NCBI GenBank assembly: GCA_016722705.1
Contig: JADKGN010000004.1
Coordinates: 1,364,001-1,428,000, forward strand
Direction of reading: 5' to 3'
Source of the DNA: Candidatus Dechloromonas phosphoritropha
Lineage (GTDB): Bacteria > Pseudomonadota > Gammaproteobacteria > Burkholderiales > Rhodocyclaceae
Length of the DNA stretch: 64,000 nt
Below are positions 10,848 to 19,966 of this stretch, one piece after another. Each line of letters opens with the position of its first letter. Positions within the stretch are counted from its first letter, which is position 1. The notes under the pieces are model-generated. The model saw only the letters and a program-made list of their open reading frames with translations. It had not been told where the DNA came from and did no database searches. The position numbers were made by a program, and so were the translations under genes.

Positions 10848-12614
10848 TCAGTCGCCCGCCGATTTCTCGGCCTGTACCTGCAGGCTGTGCAAGCGGGCGT
10901 AGGCGCCGTTCAGCGCCAGGAGATCGGCATGCCTGCCGGATTCGCTCAGCCTGCCTTCGTGCAGGACAACGATGCGATCGGCATTCTCGATGGTGGACAG
11001 GCGGTGGGCGATGACCAGTGTCGTGCGCCCGCGCATCAGTTCGTCGAGCGCCGCCTGCACGTGGCGTTCGGATTCGGTGTCGAGCGCCGACGTCGCCTCG
11101 TCGAGGATCAGGATCGGAGCGTCCTTGAGGATCGCCCGGGCGATGGCGAGACGCTGGCGCTGCCCCCCGGAGAGCTTGACGCCGTTTTCGCCGATCATCG
11201 TGTCGATTCCATCCGGCAGCACGTCGATGAACTCGAGGGCATGGGCGGCGCCGGCGGCGGCGCGAATCTGCTCGCGCAAGGCTCCCCGTTTCGTTCCATA
11301 GGCAATGTTGGCGGCGATGGTGTCGTTGAACAGAACCACATCCTGACTCACCAGCGCGATGTTTGCGCGCAGGCTTTCCAGCTGGATCTCGGACAGGCGA
11401 TGCCCGTCGATCCGGATCTCCCCCACTTCGACATCATGGAAGCGCGGCAGCAGGTTGGCGACCGTTGTCTTGCCGCTGCCCGAGGCGCCGACCAGTGCCA
11501 AGTACTCGCCTGGCCGCACCGTCAGCGACAAGTCGTTGAGCGCGGGACGCTCGGCACCAGGATAGATGAAGGTGACATGCTCGAAGTCGACATGGCCCCG
11601 GGCGCGTCCGAGTTCGACATTCCCGGTATCCTCCTCGGCCGCTTCGTCGATCAGCGCGAAGACGCTTTCGGCTGCGGCAAGCCCGCGCTGGATCGGCGCA
11701 TTGACGTCGGTCAACCGCCGCAGCGCCGGCAGGAGCATCAGCATGGCGGTGATGAAGGAGACGAAGTTGCCGACCGTCGTCTGGTCATCCGCCGCCTGCC
11801 TGAGCGCGACGCCGATGATGATGGCGAGAGCGACCGCGGCAAAGAAATGGACTATCGGGCTCTGGCCAGCGGAAGCGAGCGTCGCTCGCATCGCCAGGCC
11901 GCGCTGTTCGCGGACAGCCTGGCGAAAACGTTCCCTTTCGTAGGTCTGGCCGCCGAAGATCCGCACCACCTTGTAGCCCTCGATCGTTTCCTGCAGGACC
12001 TGAGTAATCTTGCCCATCGCCTGCTGCAAACCACGCGAGACCGTGCGCAGCCGGCGACTGAAGAAGCGCACGGCGACCGCGATCGGCGGCGCCATGACGA
12101 GCGTGATCAGCGTCAGTTGCCAGTTGAGATAGAACAGCCAGCCCATCAGCGCGATGATCGAGAGTGAATCCCTGATCAGCGAGGTGATCGCTGTCGTCGC
12201 CGCGCCGGTCACGTTGGTGACGTCGTACATGACGCGCGACATCAGGTGGCCGGAAAGATTGTCGCTGTAGTAGCGCATCGGCAGGTGGACGATGCGGGTG
12301 AACATGGCCTGGCGCAACTCGGTGATGACATTGTTCGCGACCCAGCTCATGGCGTATTCGCCGAGAAAACCGAAAATCGCGCGGACCAGGAAAATCGCCA
12401 GAATGATGAGCGGATAGATCAGCCAGGCCCAGCCGCCCTGAGTCTTGGCGAAACCATCATCGAGCATGTACTTCATCATCGCCGGAAAGACCGGCTCGGC
12501 CAGGGACGACAGGCCCATGCACAGCATTGCCGCCAGAAAGACCTGCCAGTACGGCCTGACATAGGTCAACAGCCGGGAATACAGCGCACGACTACTGGTC
12601 ATGTCTCGGGCCAT
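10848..12614 (-). CDS. msbA: MsbA-type lipid A / lipid flippase ABC exporter
   Basis: A 588-residue half-transporter. Six membrane helices occupy about residues 1-320. The nucleotide-binding domain has Walker A GASGSGKTT, signature LSGGQRQRLAIARA and Walker B ILILDEATSALD. MsbA flips lipid A-core across the inner membrane using ATP. The N terminus (LLTYVRPYWQVFLAAML) matches proteobacterial MsbA. Start ATG at 12614 with AGGGA before it, and a TATAAT about 33 bp further upstream. It is convergent with polA (21-bp gap). Confidence 0.9.
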   Translation of the reverse strand: MARDMTSSRALYSRLLTYVRPYWQVFLAAMLCMGLSSLAEPVFPAMMKYMLDDGFAKTQGGWAWLIYPLIILAIFLVRAIFGFLGEYAMSWVANNVITELRQAMFTRIVHLPMRYYSDNLSGHLMSRVMYDVTNVTGAATTAITSLIRDSLSIIALMGWLFYLNWQLTLITLVMAPPIAVAVRFFSRRLRTVSRGLQQAMGKITQVLQETIEGYKVVRIFGGQTYERERFRQAVREQRGLAMRATLASAGQSPIVHFFAAVALAIIIGVALRQAADDQTTVGNFVSFITAMLMLLPALRRLTDVNAPIQRGLAAAESVFALIDEAAEEDTGNVELGRARGHVDFEHVTFIYPGAERPALNDLSLTVRPGEYLALVGASGSGKTTVANLLPRFHDVEVGEIRIDGHRLSEIQLESLRANIALVSQDVVLFNDTIAANIAYGTKRGALREQIRAAAGAAHALEFIDVLPDGIDTMIGENGVKLSGGQRQRLAIARAILKDAPILILDEATSALDTESERHVQAALDELMRGRTTLVIAHRLSTIENADRIVVLHEGRLSESGRHADLLALNGAYARLHSLQVQAEKSAGD

Positions 12615-12646
12615 GCAGATCCCTGAAGGGCAAAGTTAAGGGGCGG

Positions 12647-12652
12647 ATTATA
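12647..12652 (-). promoter_or_regulatory. Putative -10 box for msbA
   Basis: The minus strand reads GGGTATAATCC here, 33 bases before the msbA ATG, giving an expected leader of about 25 bases. No good -35 is visible at the usual spacing; the GC-rich upstream bases and the TATAAT context suggest a weak or activated sigma-70 promoter. Confidence 0.4.
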
Positions 12653-12710
12653 CCCGCCCGCCCGGCGACTCCGACGCTCACCGCTGATGGTGGCGTTCGG
12701 CTCCGCAGGA

Positions 12711-13223
12711 TCAGCGACCGATGGCGACGGTGGTCAGCGACCCGTGGGCGAAAGCGAGTTGCGGCCATTCGCCGGGCGGCAACCCGCGCCAATGCGCGAG
12801 CAGGACGCGGATGACCCCGGCATGGGTGACGATGACTGACTCCGGGGCGTCGAGCCCGGCGACGAAATCGAGCGCGCGGCGCTGCAGCGCCAACGGCGAC
12901 TCCCCGCCCGGTGGCGCATAGCCGCCCACATTGGCTGCCCAGGCATCGAGTTCAACGCGCGGAATGGCATCCCACGGTTGGCCTTCCCAAACGCCGAAAT
13001 TCATCTCGACCAGGCGGTCGTCGATCGCCGCCTGCGGCAGCAGCAGTTCCGCCAGTTCCCGGCAACGCCGCAAAGGGCTGCTCCACACCGGCAACCCGCC
13101 CGCCAGCCTGGCCCGCAAGCGCGCCGCGACGGCGCCGGCATTTTTGGCCGGAATATCGAGTCGACCGTAGCAGATGCTCGGCGCGACCACCGGTTCGGGG
13201 TGGCGAACGAGATGGAGAATCAT
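12711..13223 (-). CDS. cobC: Alpha-ribazole-5'-phosphate phosphatase-like histidine phosphatase
   Basis: A 170-residue histidine phosphatase starting MILHLVRHPEP. The catalytic histidine motif reads RHP rather than the usual RHG/RHT. Other family blocks are MNFGVWEGQPWDAI, PPGGESPLAL and VTHAGVIRVLL with the second catalytic histidine. CobC removes the phosphate of alpha-ribazole phosphate (or of adenosylcobalamin phosphate) at the end of nucleotide-loop assembly. Its position next to cobS and cobT supports this over phosphoglycerate mutase. The ATG at 13223 is chosen because the conserved strand begins there. Confidence 0.8.
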   Translation of the reverse strand: MILHLVRHPEPVVAPSICYGRLDIPAKNAGAVAARLRARLAGGLPVWSSPLRRCRELAELLLPQAAIDDRLVEMNFGVWEGQPWDAIPRVELDAWAANVGGYAPPGGESPLALQRRALDFVAGLDAPESVIVTHAGVIRVLLAHWRGLPPGEWPQLAFAHGSLTTVAIGR

Positions 13224-13457
13224 GCGCCGGGCAAGACGACGACACCGGCGACGGGCAACGGAAGGAGGATTGGACGCATCCTGGTCAACCTGGAAAGGAC
13301 GGGTGAATCCGCCAATCATACGGCATGAGCCGGCGGGCTGAAGGCTGACGCCGGGATTGGCATTGCCGGGTTAATGCGAACTAGCGACTCCGGCCCGCCG
13401 TGGCTATCGCCCCTTCCAGCCGACGAGCAACCCCTTCTGCAAGCGCGGGGCGTCCCG
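13224..13457. other. 234-bp gap between cobC and the DUF938 gene
   Basis: No convincing gene. On the minus strand, a reading frame different from that of the methyltransferase, ending at a TAG at 13381, gives a helix-like stretch (LRFENHLTGRPALAEG) starting inside the 3' end of DUF938. It may be the C-terminal stub of a lost gene, given the other deletions in this cobalamin region. I cannot name it. Confidence 0.3.
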
Positions 13458-14066
13458 TCAGGTGGTTCTCGAACCGCAGGACCTGCGCCAGATCAGACAG
13501 CGGTTGTTGGACGGCATGGCGCGGTCCTCGACCAGTTCGAGCCCTGCCATTTCGGCAAGTCCGTTCACCTTCTCGAAGTCACGAATTCCCTGGTGCGGCG
13601 CATCTTCCCTGAGCCGGAGATCGAAGGCCGCGTTGCTCTCGCTGGTGAAGCGACCGCCATAGTTGAAGGGGCCGTAAATGGCGACCTTGGCCTGGTCGGC
13701 GAGAACGCCGGGCAATCCCGCAAAGAGTCGCTCGACGGCGGCCCACGCCATGATGTGCAAGGTATTGGCGCTGAAGACCGCATCGTAGCGCCCCGTCGGC
13801 CAGCTCGCAGTGACGTCCAGTTCGACCGCTGGCGGGGTGTTGGGGAGACCGGCCTCGTCCAGCCACGCATTGATTCCCGGCAAGTTTTCCTCACGGTCGG
13901 AGGCTTGCCAGACCAGATGCGGCAGACGGGCGGCGAAGAAGATCGCGTGCTGGCCGGTGCCGCTACCAATTTCCAGCACGGAGCGACGGTCGCCGAAGTG
14001 GTCGCGCAGCACATCGAGAATTGGCTCGCTGTTCCTCTCGCAGGCGGGGGCGTGGGGCTTTTCCAT
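13458..14066 (-). CDS. DUF938-family SAM-dependent methyltransferase-like protein
   Basis: A 202-residue protein starting MEKPHAPACERNSEPIL. Motif I (SVLEIGSGTGQHAIFFA) is the SAM-binding loop and AVFSANTLHIMAW is motif II. Substrate unknown. Homologues with the same opening (ACERNSEPIL) are common in proteobacteria and have no fixed association with cobalamin. It lies between cobC and cobS in the same orientation. The C-terminal residues (SCGSRTT) look like read-through into foreign sequence, so the tail may have been altered by a deletion. Confidence 0.8.
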   Translation of the reverse strand: MEKPHAPACERNSEPILDVLRDHFGDRRSVLEIGSGTGQHAIFFAARLPHLVWQASDREENLPGINAWLDEAGLPNTPPAVELDVTASWPTGRYDAVFSANTLHIMAWAAVERLFAGLPGVLADQAKVAIYGPFNYGGRFTSESNAAFDLRLREDAPHQGIRDFEKVNGLAEMAGLELVEDRAMPSNNRCLIWRRSCGSRTT

Positions 14067-14124
14067 GGGCGGCAGTTTACCGGAAGACACCCACCTTAAC
14101 GCTGGCCGGCATCGAAAGCCGCCT

Positions 14125-14886
14125 TCAGTTCGGCCAGCGGGCAAGCAGGCCGAGGTAGAAGGCAATTTCGCTAACCTGCTGCGTCGCACCCAGACAGTCG
14201 CCGGTGTAGCCACCGAGCCAGCGCCGGAACTTTCCGGCCAGCCAGAGCGTGGCGAGGGCGGCCAGAACACAGCCGGCAACAGCTTTCTCGGTCGGCAACA
14301 AGGTGAGTACGACCAGAACGAAGAGCAGCGCAACCAGCATCTCACCGCCGGAAATCCGGGTTGCCAAGGGTTTCGCCTTGGCCAGCAGATCCTCACGCAC
14401 ATAGTCCATGGTCGCCAGCAACACGGTCGAACAGAAGCGCGACACGGCGTGGCCGGCAAGCAGCGCGAAGGGAACCAGCGCGCCATCCAGCGAATTCAGC
14501 AGCGTGAACTTGCCGAGCAGAGCCAGCACCATGGCGACGACGCCGTAGCTGCCGACCCGCGAGTCCTTCATGATTTCGAGGATGCGCAGCTTTTCCCAGC
14601 CGCCGCCGAGGCCGTCGACAGTATCGGCCAAGCCATCCTCGTGGAAGGCGCCGGTGGCGTAGATGGTTGCCGCTAGCGACAGCAGCACGGCAACCGGCTG
14701 TGGCCAGAAGTACGCCGCCCCGAGATAGACCAGCGCACCGATACCGCCGATCAGCAGGCCGACCGCCGGAAAATAACGCGCCGAACGGTTTAGCGCCTCG
14801 CTCGAATGGCCGACCCAGGCCGGCACCGGCAAGCGCGTGAAGAAACGCACCGCGCCGAAGAAATATTCCAGCTCGCGACGGATCAT
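14125..14886 (-). CDS. cobS: Adenosylcobinamide-GDP ribazoletransferase
   Basis: A 253-residue membrane enzyme starting MIRRELEYFFGAVRFFTRLPVP. The family motif GAFHEDGLADTVDGLGGG (metal/substrate site) and GYTGDCLGATQQ are intact, and about six hydrophobic stretches follow. CobS joins adenosylcobinamide-GDP and alpha-ribazole (phosphate) to make adenosylcobalamin (phosphate). The ATG overlaps the cobT stop in an ATGA, so the two are translationally coupled under the B12 riboswitch. Confidence 0.94.
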   Translation of the reverse strand: MIRRELEYFFGAVRFFTRLPVPAWVGHSSEALNRSARYFPAVGLLIGGIGALVYLGAAYFWPQPVAVLLSLAATIYATGAFHEDGLADTVDGLGGGWEKLRILEIMKDSRVGSYGVVAMVLALLGKFTLLNSLDGALVPFALLAGHAVSRFCSTVLLATMDYVREDLLAKAKPLATRISGGEMLVALLFVLVVLTLLPTEKAVAGCVLAALATLWLAGKFRRWLGGYTGDCLGATQQVSEIAFYLGLLARWPN

Positions 14887-15932
14887 GCCTTGTCCGACAC
14901 GCCGGCCGACGCGAAACTGGCCATCTCGTTGAGAAAACCGGCCGCCGCCTGGACGAGCGGCCAGGCCAGCGCGGCACCAGTGCCTTCGCCGAGGCGCAGC
15001 CCGAGGTCGAGTAACGGCTCGGCATCCAGAGCCCGAAGCTGCGCGCCATGCCCGGGTTCGGCCGAGCGATGGCAGAAGATGCAATACGCGGCCAACGCCG
15101 GGAACAGGCGCGCTGCGGTCAACACCGCCGAACCGACGATAAAGCCGTCGATCAGAAGTAGCATCCTGGCTTCCGCCGCCGCCAGCATCGCGCCAACCAT
15201 CATCGCGATCTCGTAGCCGCCGAATTCGGCCAGCACGTTCAGCGGATCATCGGCGCCGCCCGCGCCGCGGTAGCGAGCCAGCGCCTTGGCGAGCAGCGCC
15301 TGCTTGCGTGCCAGCCCGGCATCGTCGAGCCCGGTGCCACGCCCTACACACTCGGCCAGCGGAGTACCGGTCAGGCAGTGGGTAAGCAGCGCGGCTGACG
15401 CCGTGTTGCCGATCCCCATTTCGCCGAAGCCTACAACGTTGCAGCCATTGGCGGCGAGGTTGCGGACAAGTCCGGCGCCACGCGCGATCGCCTCGGTGCA
15501 TTGCTCGGGCGTCATCGCCGGCTGCTCGATACAGTTCGCCGTACCTGACGCCACCTTGGCATCGATCAAGCCCGGGCGCGGTCCGAAGTCATGCGCCACA
15601 CCGGCGTCGATTACGGTCAGGTTCAATCCGTTCTGGCGGGCGAAGACGTTAATCGCCGCGCCACCGGCCAGAAAATTCTCCACCATCTGCCAGGTGACGT
15701 CCTGCGGGTAGGCAGAAATGCCGGCCTTGGCCGCACCGTGGTCGCCGGCGAACACCAGCATGTGCGGCTGCGTCAGTTGCGGAGCCAAGCTTTGCTGGAT
15801 GAGGCCGATCTTCATGGCCAAGGCTTCCAGTTGGCCGAGCGCGCCAAGCGGCTTGGTTTTCTGGTCGATCTTCTGCTGCAGTGCAGCGCCCAGGCCCTGC
15901 TCCGGGGCGACGATATTAAAACTTGAATGCAT
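14883..15932 (-). CDS. cobT: Nicotinate-nucleotide:dimethylbenzimidazole phosphoribosyltransferase
   Basis: A 349-residue enzyme with FAGDHGAAKAGISAYPQ, GFGEMGIGNTASAA and the catalytic glutamate in LRLGEGTGAALA (E316, matching E317 of the Salmonella enzyme). It makes alpha-ribazole phosphate from the lower-ligand base. The ATG at 15932, with AGGA eight bases before it, is preferred to an upstream TTG. It is the first gene after the cobalamin riboswitch and is coupled to cobS. Confidence 0.95.
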   Translation of the reverse strand: MHSSFNIVAPEQGLGAALQQKIDQKTKPLGALGQLEALAMKIGLIQQSLAPQLTQPHMLVFAGDHGAAKAGISAYPQDVTWQMVENFLAGGAAINVFARQNGLNLTVIDAGVAHDFGPRPGLIDAKVASGTANCIEQPAMTPEQCTEAIARGAGLVRNLAANGCNVVGFGEMGIGNTASAALLTHCLTGTPLAECVGRGTGLDDAGLARKQALLAKALARYRGAGGADDPLNVLAEFGGYEIAMMVGAMLAAAEARMLLLIDGFIVGSAVLTAARLFPALAAYCIFCHRSAEPGHGAQLRALDAEPLLDLGLRLGEGTGAALAWPLVQAAAGFLNEMASFASAGVSDKA

Positions 15933-15969
15933 CCGATTTTTCCTGTCCAAAAAACCAAAAGGGCCTCGC

Positions 15970-16160
15970 CGCGGCGTTCAAAGGAACACCGCAGCGAAAC
16001 CCTGTCCACAGGCTTCCAGCCCCACAATCCGATACGTCTTCTGGCTTTCGGATCAGCCGGATCGTCGCACCTTCCCGGCATTCGCCAGTGGTCTTCGCGA
16101 CATCCGTCCCCGATTACAGCGGCGGGCCCGCCACGGAATTTCACCGTGTTCCGTCTATCG
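15970..16160 (-). promoter_or_regulatory. Cobalamin (AdoCbl) riboswitch upstream of cobT
   Basis: On the minus strand the leader carries the conserved B12-box AGCCAGAAGAC (16036-16046) and, 5' to it, the ACGGTGAAATTCCG core and GCGGGCCCGCCGCTGT segment typical of the class. GC-rich palindromic sequence followed by T-rich DNA (about 15941-15962) lies between the aptamer and cobT and may act as the expression platform. B12 binding normally lowers expression of the downstream cob genes. Exact ends are approximate. Confidence 0.88.
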
Positions 16161-16171
16161 AATCGCGTTGG

Positions 16172-16177
16172 ATTATA
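16172..16177 (-). promoter_or_regulatory. -10 box (TATAAT) of the riboswitch-cobT-cobS transcript
   Basis: A perfect TATAAT on the minus strand lies a few bases before the riboswitch. It overlaps the stop codon (TAA, 16175-16173) of the upstream ATPase gene. No strong -35 is visible at 17 bp. The ATPase gene therefore ends inside the cob promoter. Confidence 0.5.
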
Positions 16178-18806
16178 TCGGAGCGGCAAGCATTTCCGGA
16201 TTCGTCAGCTTGGGTGCGATGATCGCCAGAATTTCGAGTGCCGGTTTGCGGACCTCGGGAGCAACGCCATTCAGCATCTCTGCCGATCCGGCCACCGTCG
16301 CAGCCAAGGCCTCTCGTGCGGGGCGAAAACGCTGAGCGGCATCGGTGGCGTCCAACTCCCGCAGCAGTAGCGGTGCCGCCCCTCTCAAACAGCCAATAGC
16401 AAGGACCTCAATCAAACTTCCCGCTTCCTGATCCTGCAAGTGATCTTTCGCAGCCAGCAAACTGAATAGAGTCCGTGTAGCAATTTCGGCCTCATCCAGT
16501 CGCTTGATCGCAAATAGCACCGTAGCCGCTGTCGCAAGCGTTGCCACATCGTCTGGCGCAAGTTCTGTCGCTCGTATAACTGCCGCCACACACTCATCCT
16601 CGGTTTCTTGCTGATCCGACAGCGATGCGGCCAAGAGCAACCAGTTCTCAGCGGCATTTGGCTCCATGGCGCACAATTTTCGTGCAAGGGAGGTGGCTTC
16701 GGGACGGCTCGATACATCCTGAACCAATAGTAGGCTCAAGCTCCGCAAACCCTTCCAATTTTCAGGCTCGACGGCCAAGGCTTTGCGATAGACAGCTTCG
16801 GCCTCTTCACGGGTTTCCGGTGATTTCTCGAAGACGCCTCCCACGAGAAGCAGGACGGGAGGATCCTCCGGCGCAATCTCCCTCGCCTTGCGCGCGGCAT
16901 CCAGCGCACCGTCGATCTTGTCCTGCTTGATCAACGCTTCCGCCAGGCAAATCCAGTACAACGCGCCACTGGGATCAACCTCAATCGCATCGCGGGCCAG
17001 ACGCTCATGTTCCGCACCTTCTTGCACATTCTTGGGTTGGTTGAATAGCCTTGGCACAATCCCCAGCAAGGGATATTCAAACCTCAATGCAGCAGCCTCC
17101 CCACCCTCGACGTCCCTTGGACTCTCCATGTATCCGTTCGCGATCGCCGAAGAAAGTTGGGAGGTGCCAAGCGTGCCAAATGTTGTAGTGCCAATCTGCA
17201 TTGCTTGTTTGACAAATTGTTGAAGGCTCTCGCGATCCGTAGGTAGGGTTCCGTCAAAGGCACCAATCAACTTCAGCAATATCTGTGAAGGCAATGGCAG
17301 TCCCAACACCTGCTCAATCACGCCCTTGTCTTCCTCTCCCGCAAACATCCTCTCCAGAACTGTCCTTGCCGCCTTTCTTGCCCTAATCCGCTCGGCCTTG
17401 CTCGCCAGATCGCTGTCGTCGCCCGACATATCGAAGATTTCCTCCAGCATCGTCCCGCGCCTCGAAAGAATGACTTCCAGCGCCCGCGTCTCCAATGCGT
17501 GCACGACCGGCATCGGACCAATCGCCCGACACAGCGCCAGCATGTATTCGGCTCTACGTGCGTCTGCAGAAGGGGCCTGCAAGCTTTCGTGCGCCAGACG
17601 CTGCAACTCTTTCGAGCTGAAAAACACCCGCAAGAACTCGACCAACCACATCAATTTGCGTCTCACCCGGCGACTGGCGCGCATCAGATACCAGATGTTG
17701 AAGAAGCGCTCGGCGACCTGGAAGGCCATCCGCTTGCCACTACCGGCCTTGACCTTTTCGGCAACACCGCTCTGCACCAGGCGATCGAGTTGAGCAGAAG
17801 CGAGGTTGACCGTCCACCCCAGCGCATCGGCGGCCTGGCGGGCACTCATCGGATCCCAGTGCAAGGCGAGTTTGTCGAGCAGTTGCTGGGCCTGGGTCGG
17901 CAGCTCGTCGAAACGGGCCTTGTAAAGCGGCGTCACTTCGTCGAGCAGGCCCTCCAGATCGGAACGCACGTCCCCATCGACGCCCTTCAGCAATACGCCG
18001 TAGAGCAGCACCGCGGTACGTGGATTGCCCCCGGTCAGCGTGTGCAGCACGCGCAGTCGGCCGGGGTCGGATTCGACGCGGTTCACCACGTCGTCGGCGC
18101 CTCTTTCACGTGCGAGGGCAACGATGGTATCGCGCATCTCGTCCTCAGTCAGTCCTCGCAATTCGTCGATCCGGAAAAAGTCGTAGAAGGCCGCGCCGTA
18201 GTCGTAGGTGCTTTCAAGCGCCCGGCTGCTGGCGCCGACGAGGAGGAGTTCCGGGTGTTGCTGCAAGGCTTCGCGCAGGACCCAGTCCTTGTCCTTGATC
18301 CGCTCCAGAACGAGGTCGATGTTATCGACCAGCAGCAACAGGCGACGATCCAGCTTTTTTGCCATCCGCAACAGGGCCTGCAGCGCGCACTCACCATCCT
18401 TGCGGTCCAGACGTTCGACTTCGGCGTCGATGGCTTTCACTTTGGCGACATCACCGCGCGCTTCGAGAAAATCACCCAGGGCATCGAGACAGTTGAGCCA
18501 GAAATCAGCCAGCGTGGCGACGTTGTATTGCTCTTCGGGAAAGGTCAGCGGCAGCCACTGCGCGGCCAGTTCAGCATCATCCTCAACGCCGATGGCAAGG
18601 CGGCGCAGCAAGGTCGACTTACCCATTCCCCGCTGACCGAGAATCAATCGATGCTGGGGCCGGGTACCCGGCTTTTCCCGGCGAAAGTCGTCAAGAAAGC
18701 GGGCGAGCAGATTGTGACGGGCGATGTAATAAGTGCGCACCTCATCGCGACTCCACAGCGCCGGATTGTAAAGCGCAGGGCGCTTCAACGCGGTATCGTG
18801 GCTCAT
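16173..18806 (-). CDS. STAND/AAA-type ATPase with winged helix and C-terminal TPR-like repeats (cassette gene 2)
   Basis: A 877-residue protein of unknown function starting MSHDTALKRPALYNP. The ATPase core has Walker A GQRGMGKST (57-65), Walker B LLLLVDNIDLVL (about 156-167) and GGNPR (259-263), which resembles the GxP motif of STAND ATPases. A winged-helix-like region follows (about 300-375, ending ERFFNIWYLMRASRR), then a helical middle. About residues 610-770 form TPR-like repeats (ALYWICLAEALIKQDKIDGA, AEAVYRKALAVEPENWKG). Its ATG overlaps the stop of gene 1 (ATGA). The 3' part looks less GC-rich than its neighbours, a sign of transfer. STAND-type switches with TPR sensors often act in signalling or phage defence, which is only a possibility here. 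Confidence 0.75.
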   Translation of the reverse strand: MSHDTALKRPALYNPALWSRDEVRTYYIARHNLLARFLDDFRREKPGTRPQHRLILGQRGMGKSTLLRRLAIGVEDDAELAAQWLPLTFPEEQYNVATLADFWLNCLDALGDFLEARGDVAKVKAIDAEVERLDRKDGECALQALLRMAKKLDRRLLLLVDNIDLVLERIKDKDWVLREALQQHPELLLVGASSRALESTYDYGAAFYDFFRIDELRGLTEDEMRDTIVALARERGADDVVNRVESDPGRLRVLHTLTGGNPRTAVLLYGVLLKGVDGDVRSDLEGLLDEVTPLYKARFDELPTQAQQLLDKLALHWDPMSARQAADALGWTVNLASAQLDRLVQSGVAEKVKAGSGKRMAFQVAERFFNIWYLMRASRRVRRKLMWLVEFLRVFFSSKELQRLAHESLQAPSADARRAEYMLALCRAIGPMPVVHALETRALEVILSRRGTMLEEIFDMSGDDSDLASKAERIRARKAARTVLERMFAGEEDKGVIEQVLGLPLPSQILLKLIGAFDGTLPTDRESLQQFVKQAMQIGTTTFGTLGTSQLSSAIANGYMESPRDVEGGEAAALRFEYPLLGIVPRLFNQPKNVQEGAEHERLARDAIEVDPSGALYWICLAEALIKQDKIDGALDAARKAREIAPEDPPVLLLVGGVFEKSPETREEAEAVYRKALAVEPENWKGLRSLSLLLVQDVSSRPEATSLARKLCAMEPNAAENWLLLAASLSDQQETEDECVAAVIRATELAPDDVATLATAATVLFAIKRLDEAEIATRTLFSLLAAKDHLQDQEAGSLIEVLAIGCLRGAAPLLLRELDATDAAQRFRPAREALAATVAGSAEMLNGVAPEVRKPALEILAIIAPKLTNPEMLAAPI

Positions 18807-19966
18807 GCGGTAAACCGCCGTTGCCAATAGACGCGCAGCCATTCAAGACGAAAGGCAAAGCGCCTCTGGCGCTCGATCAGGTAGCCGTCGCTGACCAGAA
18901 CATCGAGCAGGTAATTGAGCAGTTTGTCGCGCTCGTCGGCATCTCGGATCGTTGTGCCTAGTACCTGTGCCAGGTTGTCCCGGCTTTCGCCTGCGGTCGA
19001 CCGGCAAATCCGGCTCAAAAGCAACGCGGCCTGCCCGGCTTCAGGCTGGCCAAGTTCTTCATCCAGCCGCTGCCGCCAGTAATCGAAGTGGCTGCGATAA
19101 CCCATGCCGAGCAGCTTTTCGAAAACCAGTTCGACCATCTCTGCATCCGGCGCTCGTCCGCTCTCCAGGCTTTCCTCCCGTAAGTGCTCGAACATCAGTT
19201 GCAGGTAGTAGGGAACCGGCCAGCCGACTCGTTGCACGATGACACTGCGTAAACTTTCGTCCACCACGATGCCGTAGCTGCTCGCCAGTTCGCCGAGAAA
19301 GCGCTTGGCGGATTCCTCATTGAATGCATCCAGAGGAAATGGCTCAAGATCGTTGATGGTGTCACTCAAGCCCAAGCGTGCGGCCAACGTATCCAGCCCA
19401 ATGGAGCCGGCGAGCAGCCACTTGACACGACGATAATGGGTCTGGCGGAGGTCGCGCAGCCAATACAGAAATGCGCGCACCTTGCGCCTCCCTTCATCAC
19501 CTTGTTGCAGCAGGTTGATGACGAAGACGGGCAGTTCATCGACACAGATCAGCCAGTCATCCTCGCCTTCCGAGAGAGCCTTGCCCAGTTCTTCGCCAGC
19601 GTCACGCCATTTTTCGGCGTTGACTGCATGCCATTCGATGCCGAGTTCTCCGAGCTTTACGCTCTTGATGCGGGCGAACAGCGCTTTGGTGCGCTGGCTG
19701 ATGGTTTGCTGGGTGGCGAGCGCACTGAACAGCTCGCGAACGCAATCACTTTCGCTTTCGCATTTGGCGAAACTGCAATGCACGGCCCAACGGGAGTGCT
19801 GACGAGCCGTCGCACACAAACGGAGAATCAGAGAGGTCTTGCCGATGCGGCGTGGCGCGAGCATCAAGAGATGGCTACCCTCCAGCTTGCGCCATGCACG
19901 TCGCTGTTCCTGTTCCCGGTCAAAGAAATCGTCACCTTCAACCGGATTACCGACACTGATCTTCAT
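18803..19966 (-). CDS. AAA-type P-loop ATPase (cassette gene 1)
   Basis: A 387-residue protein starting MKISVGNPVEGDDFFDRE, a typical opening of the ATPase_2-like archaeal/bacterial P-loop family. Walker A is APRRIGKTS (37-45; the first glycine is replaced by alanine). Walker B is WLICVDELPVFV, and a sensor-like LLAGSIGLDTLA follows. The C-terminal third looks like winged-helix DNA-binding folds (LLNYLLDVLVSDGYLIERQ). ATG at 19966 has GGAG upstream. It is translationally coupled to the larger ATPase and divergent from cobU. No effector domain is visible in either protein. Function unknown. Confidence 0.75.
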   Translation of the reverse strand: MKISVGNPVEGDDFFDREQEQRRAWRKLEGSHLLMLAPRRIGKTSLILRLCATARQHSRWAVHCSFAKCESESDCVRELFSALATQQTISQRTKALFARIKSVKLGELGIEWHAVNAEKWRDAGEELGKALSEGEDDWLICVDELPVFVINLLQQGDEGRRKVRAFLYWLRDLRQTHYRRVKWLLAGSIGLDTLAARLGLSDTINDLEPFPLDAFNEESAKRFLGELASSYGIVVDESLRSVIVQRVGWPVPYYLQLMFEHLREESLESGRAPDAEMVELVFEKLLGMGYRSHFDYWRQRLDEELGQPEAGQAALLLSRICRSTAGESRDNLAQVLGTTIRDADERDKLLNYLLDVLVSDGYLIERQRRFAFRLEWLRVYWQRRFTA

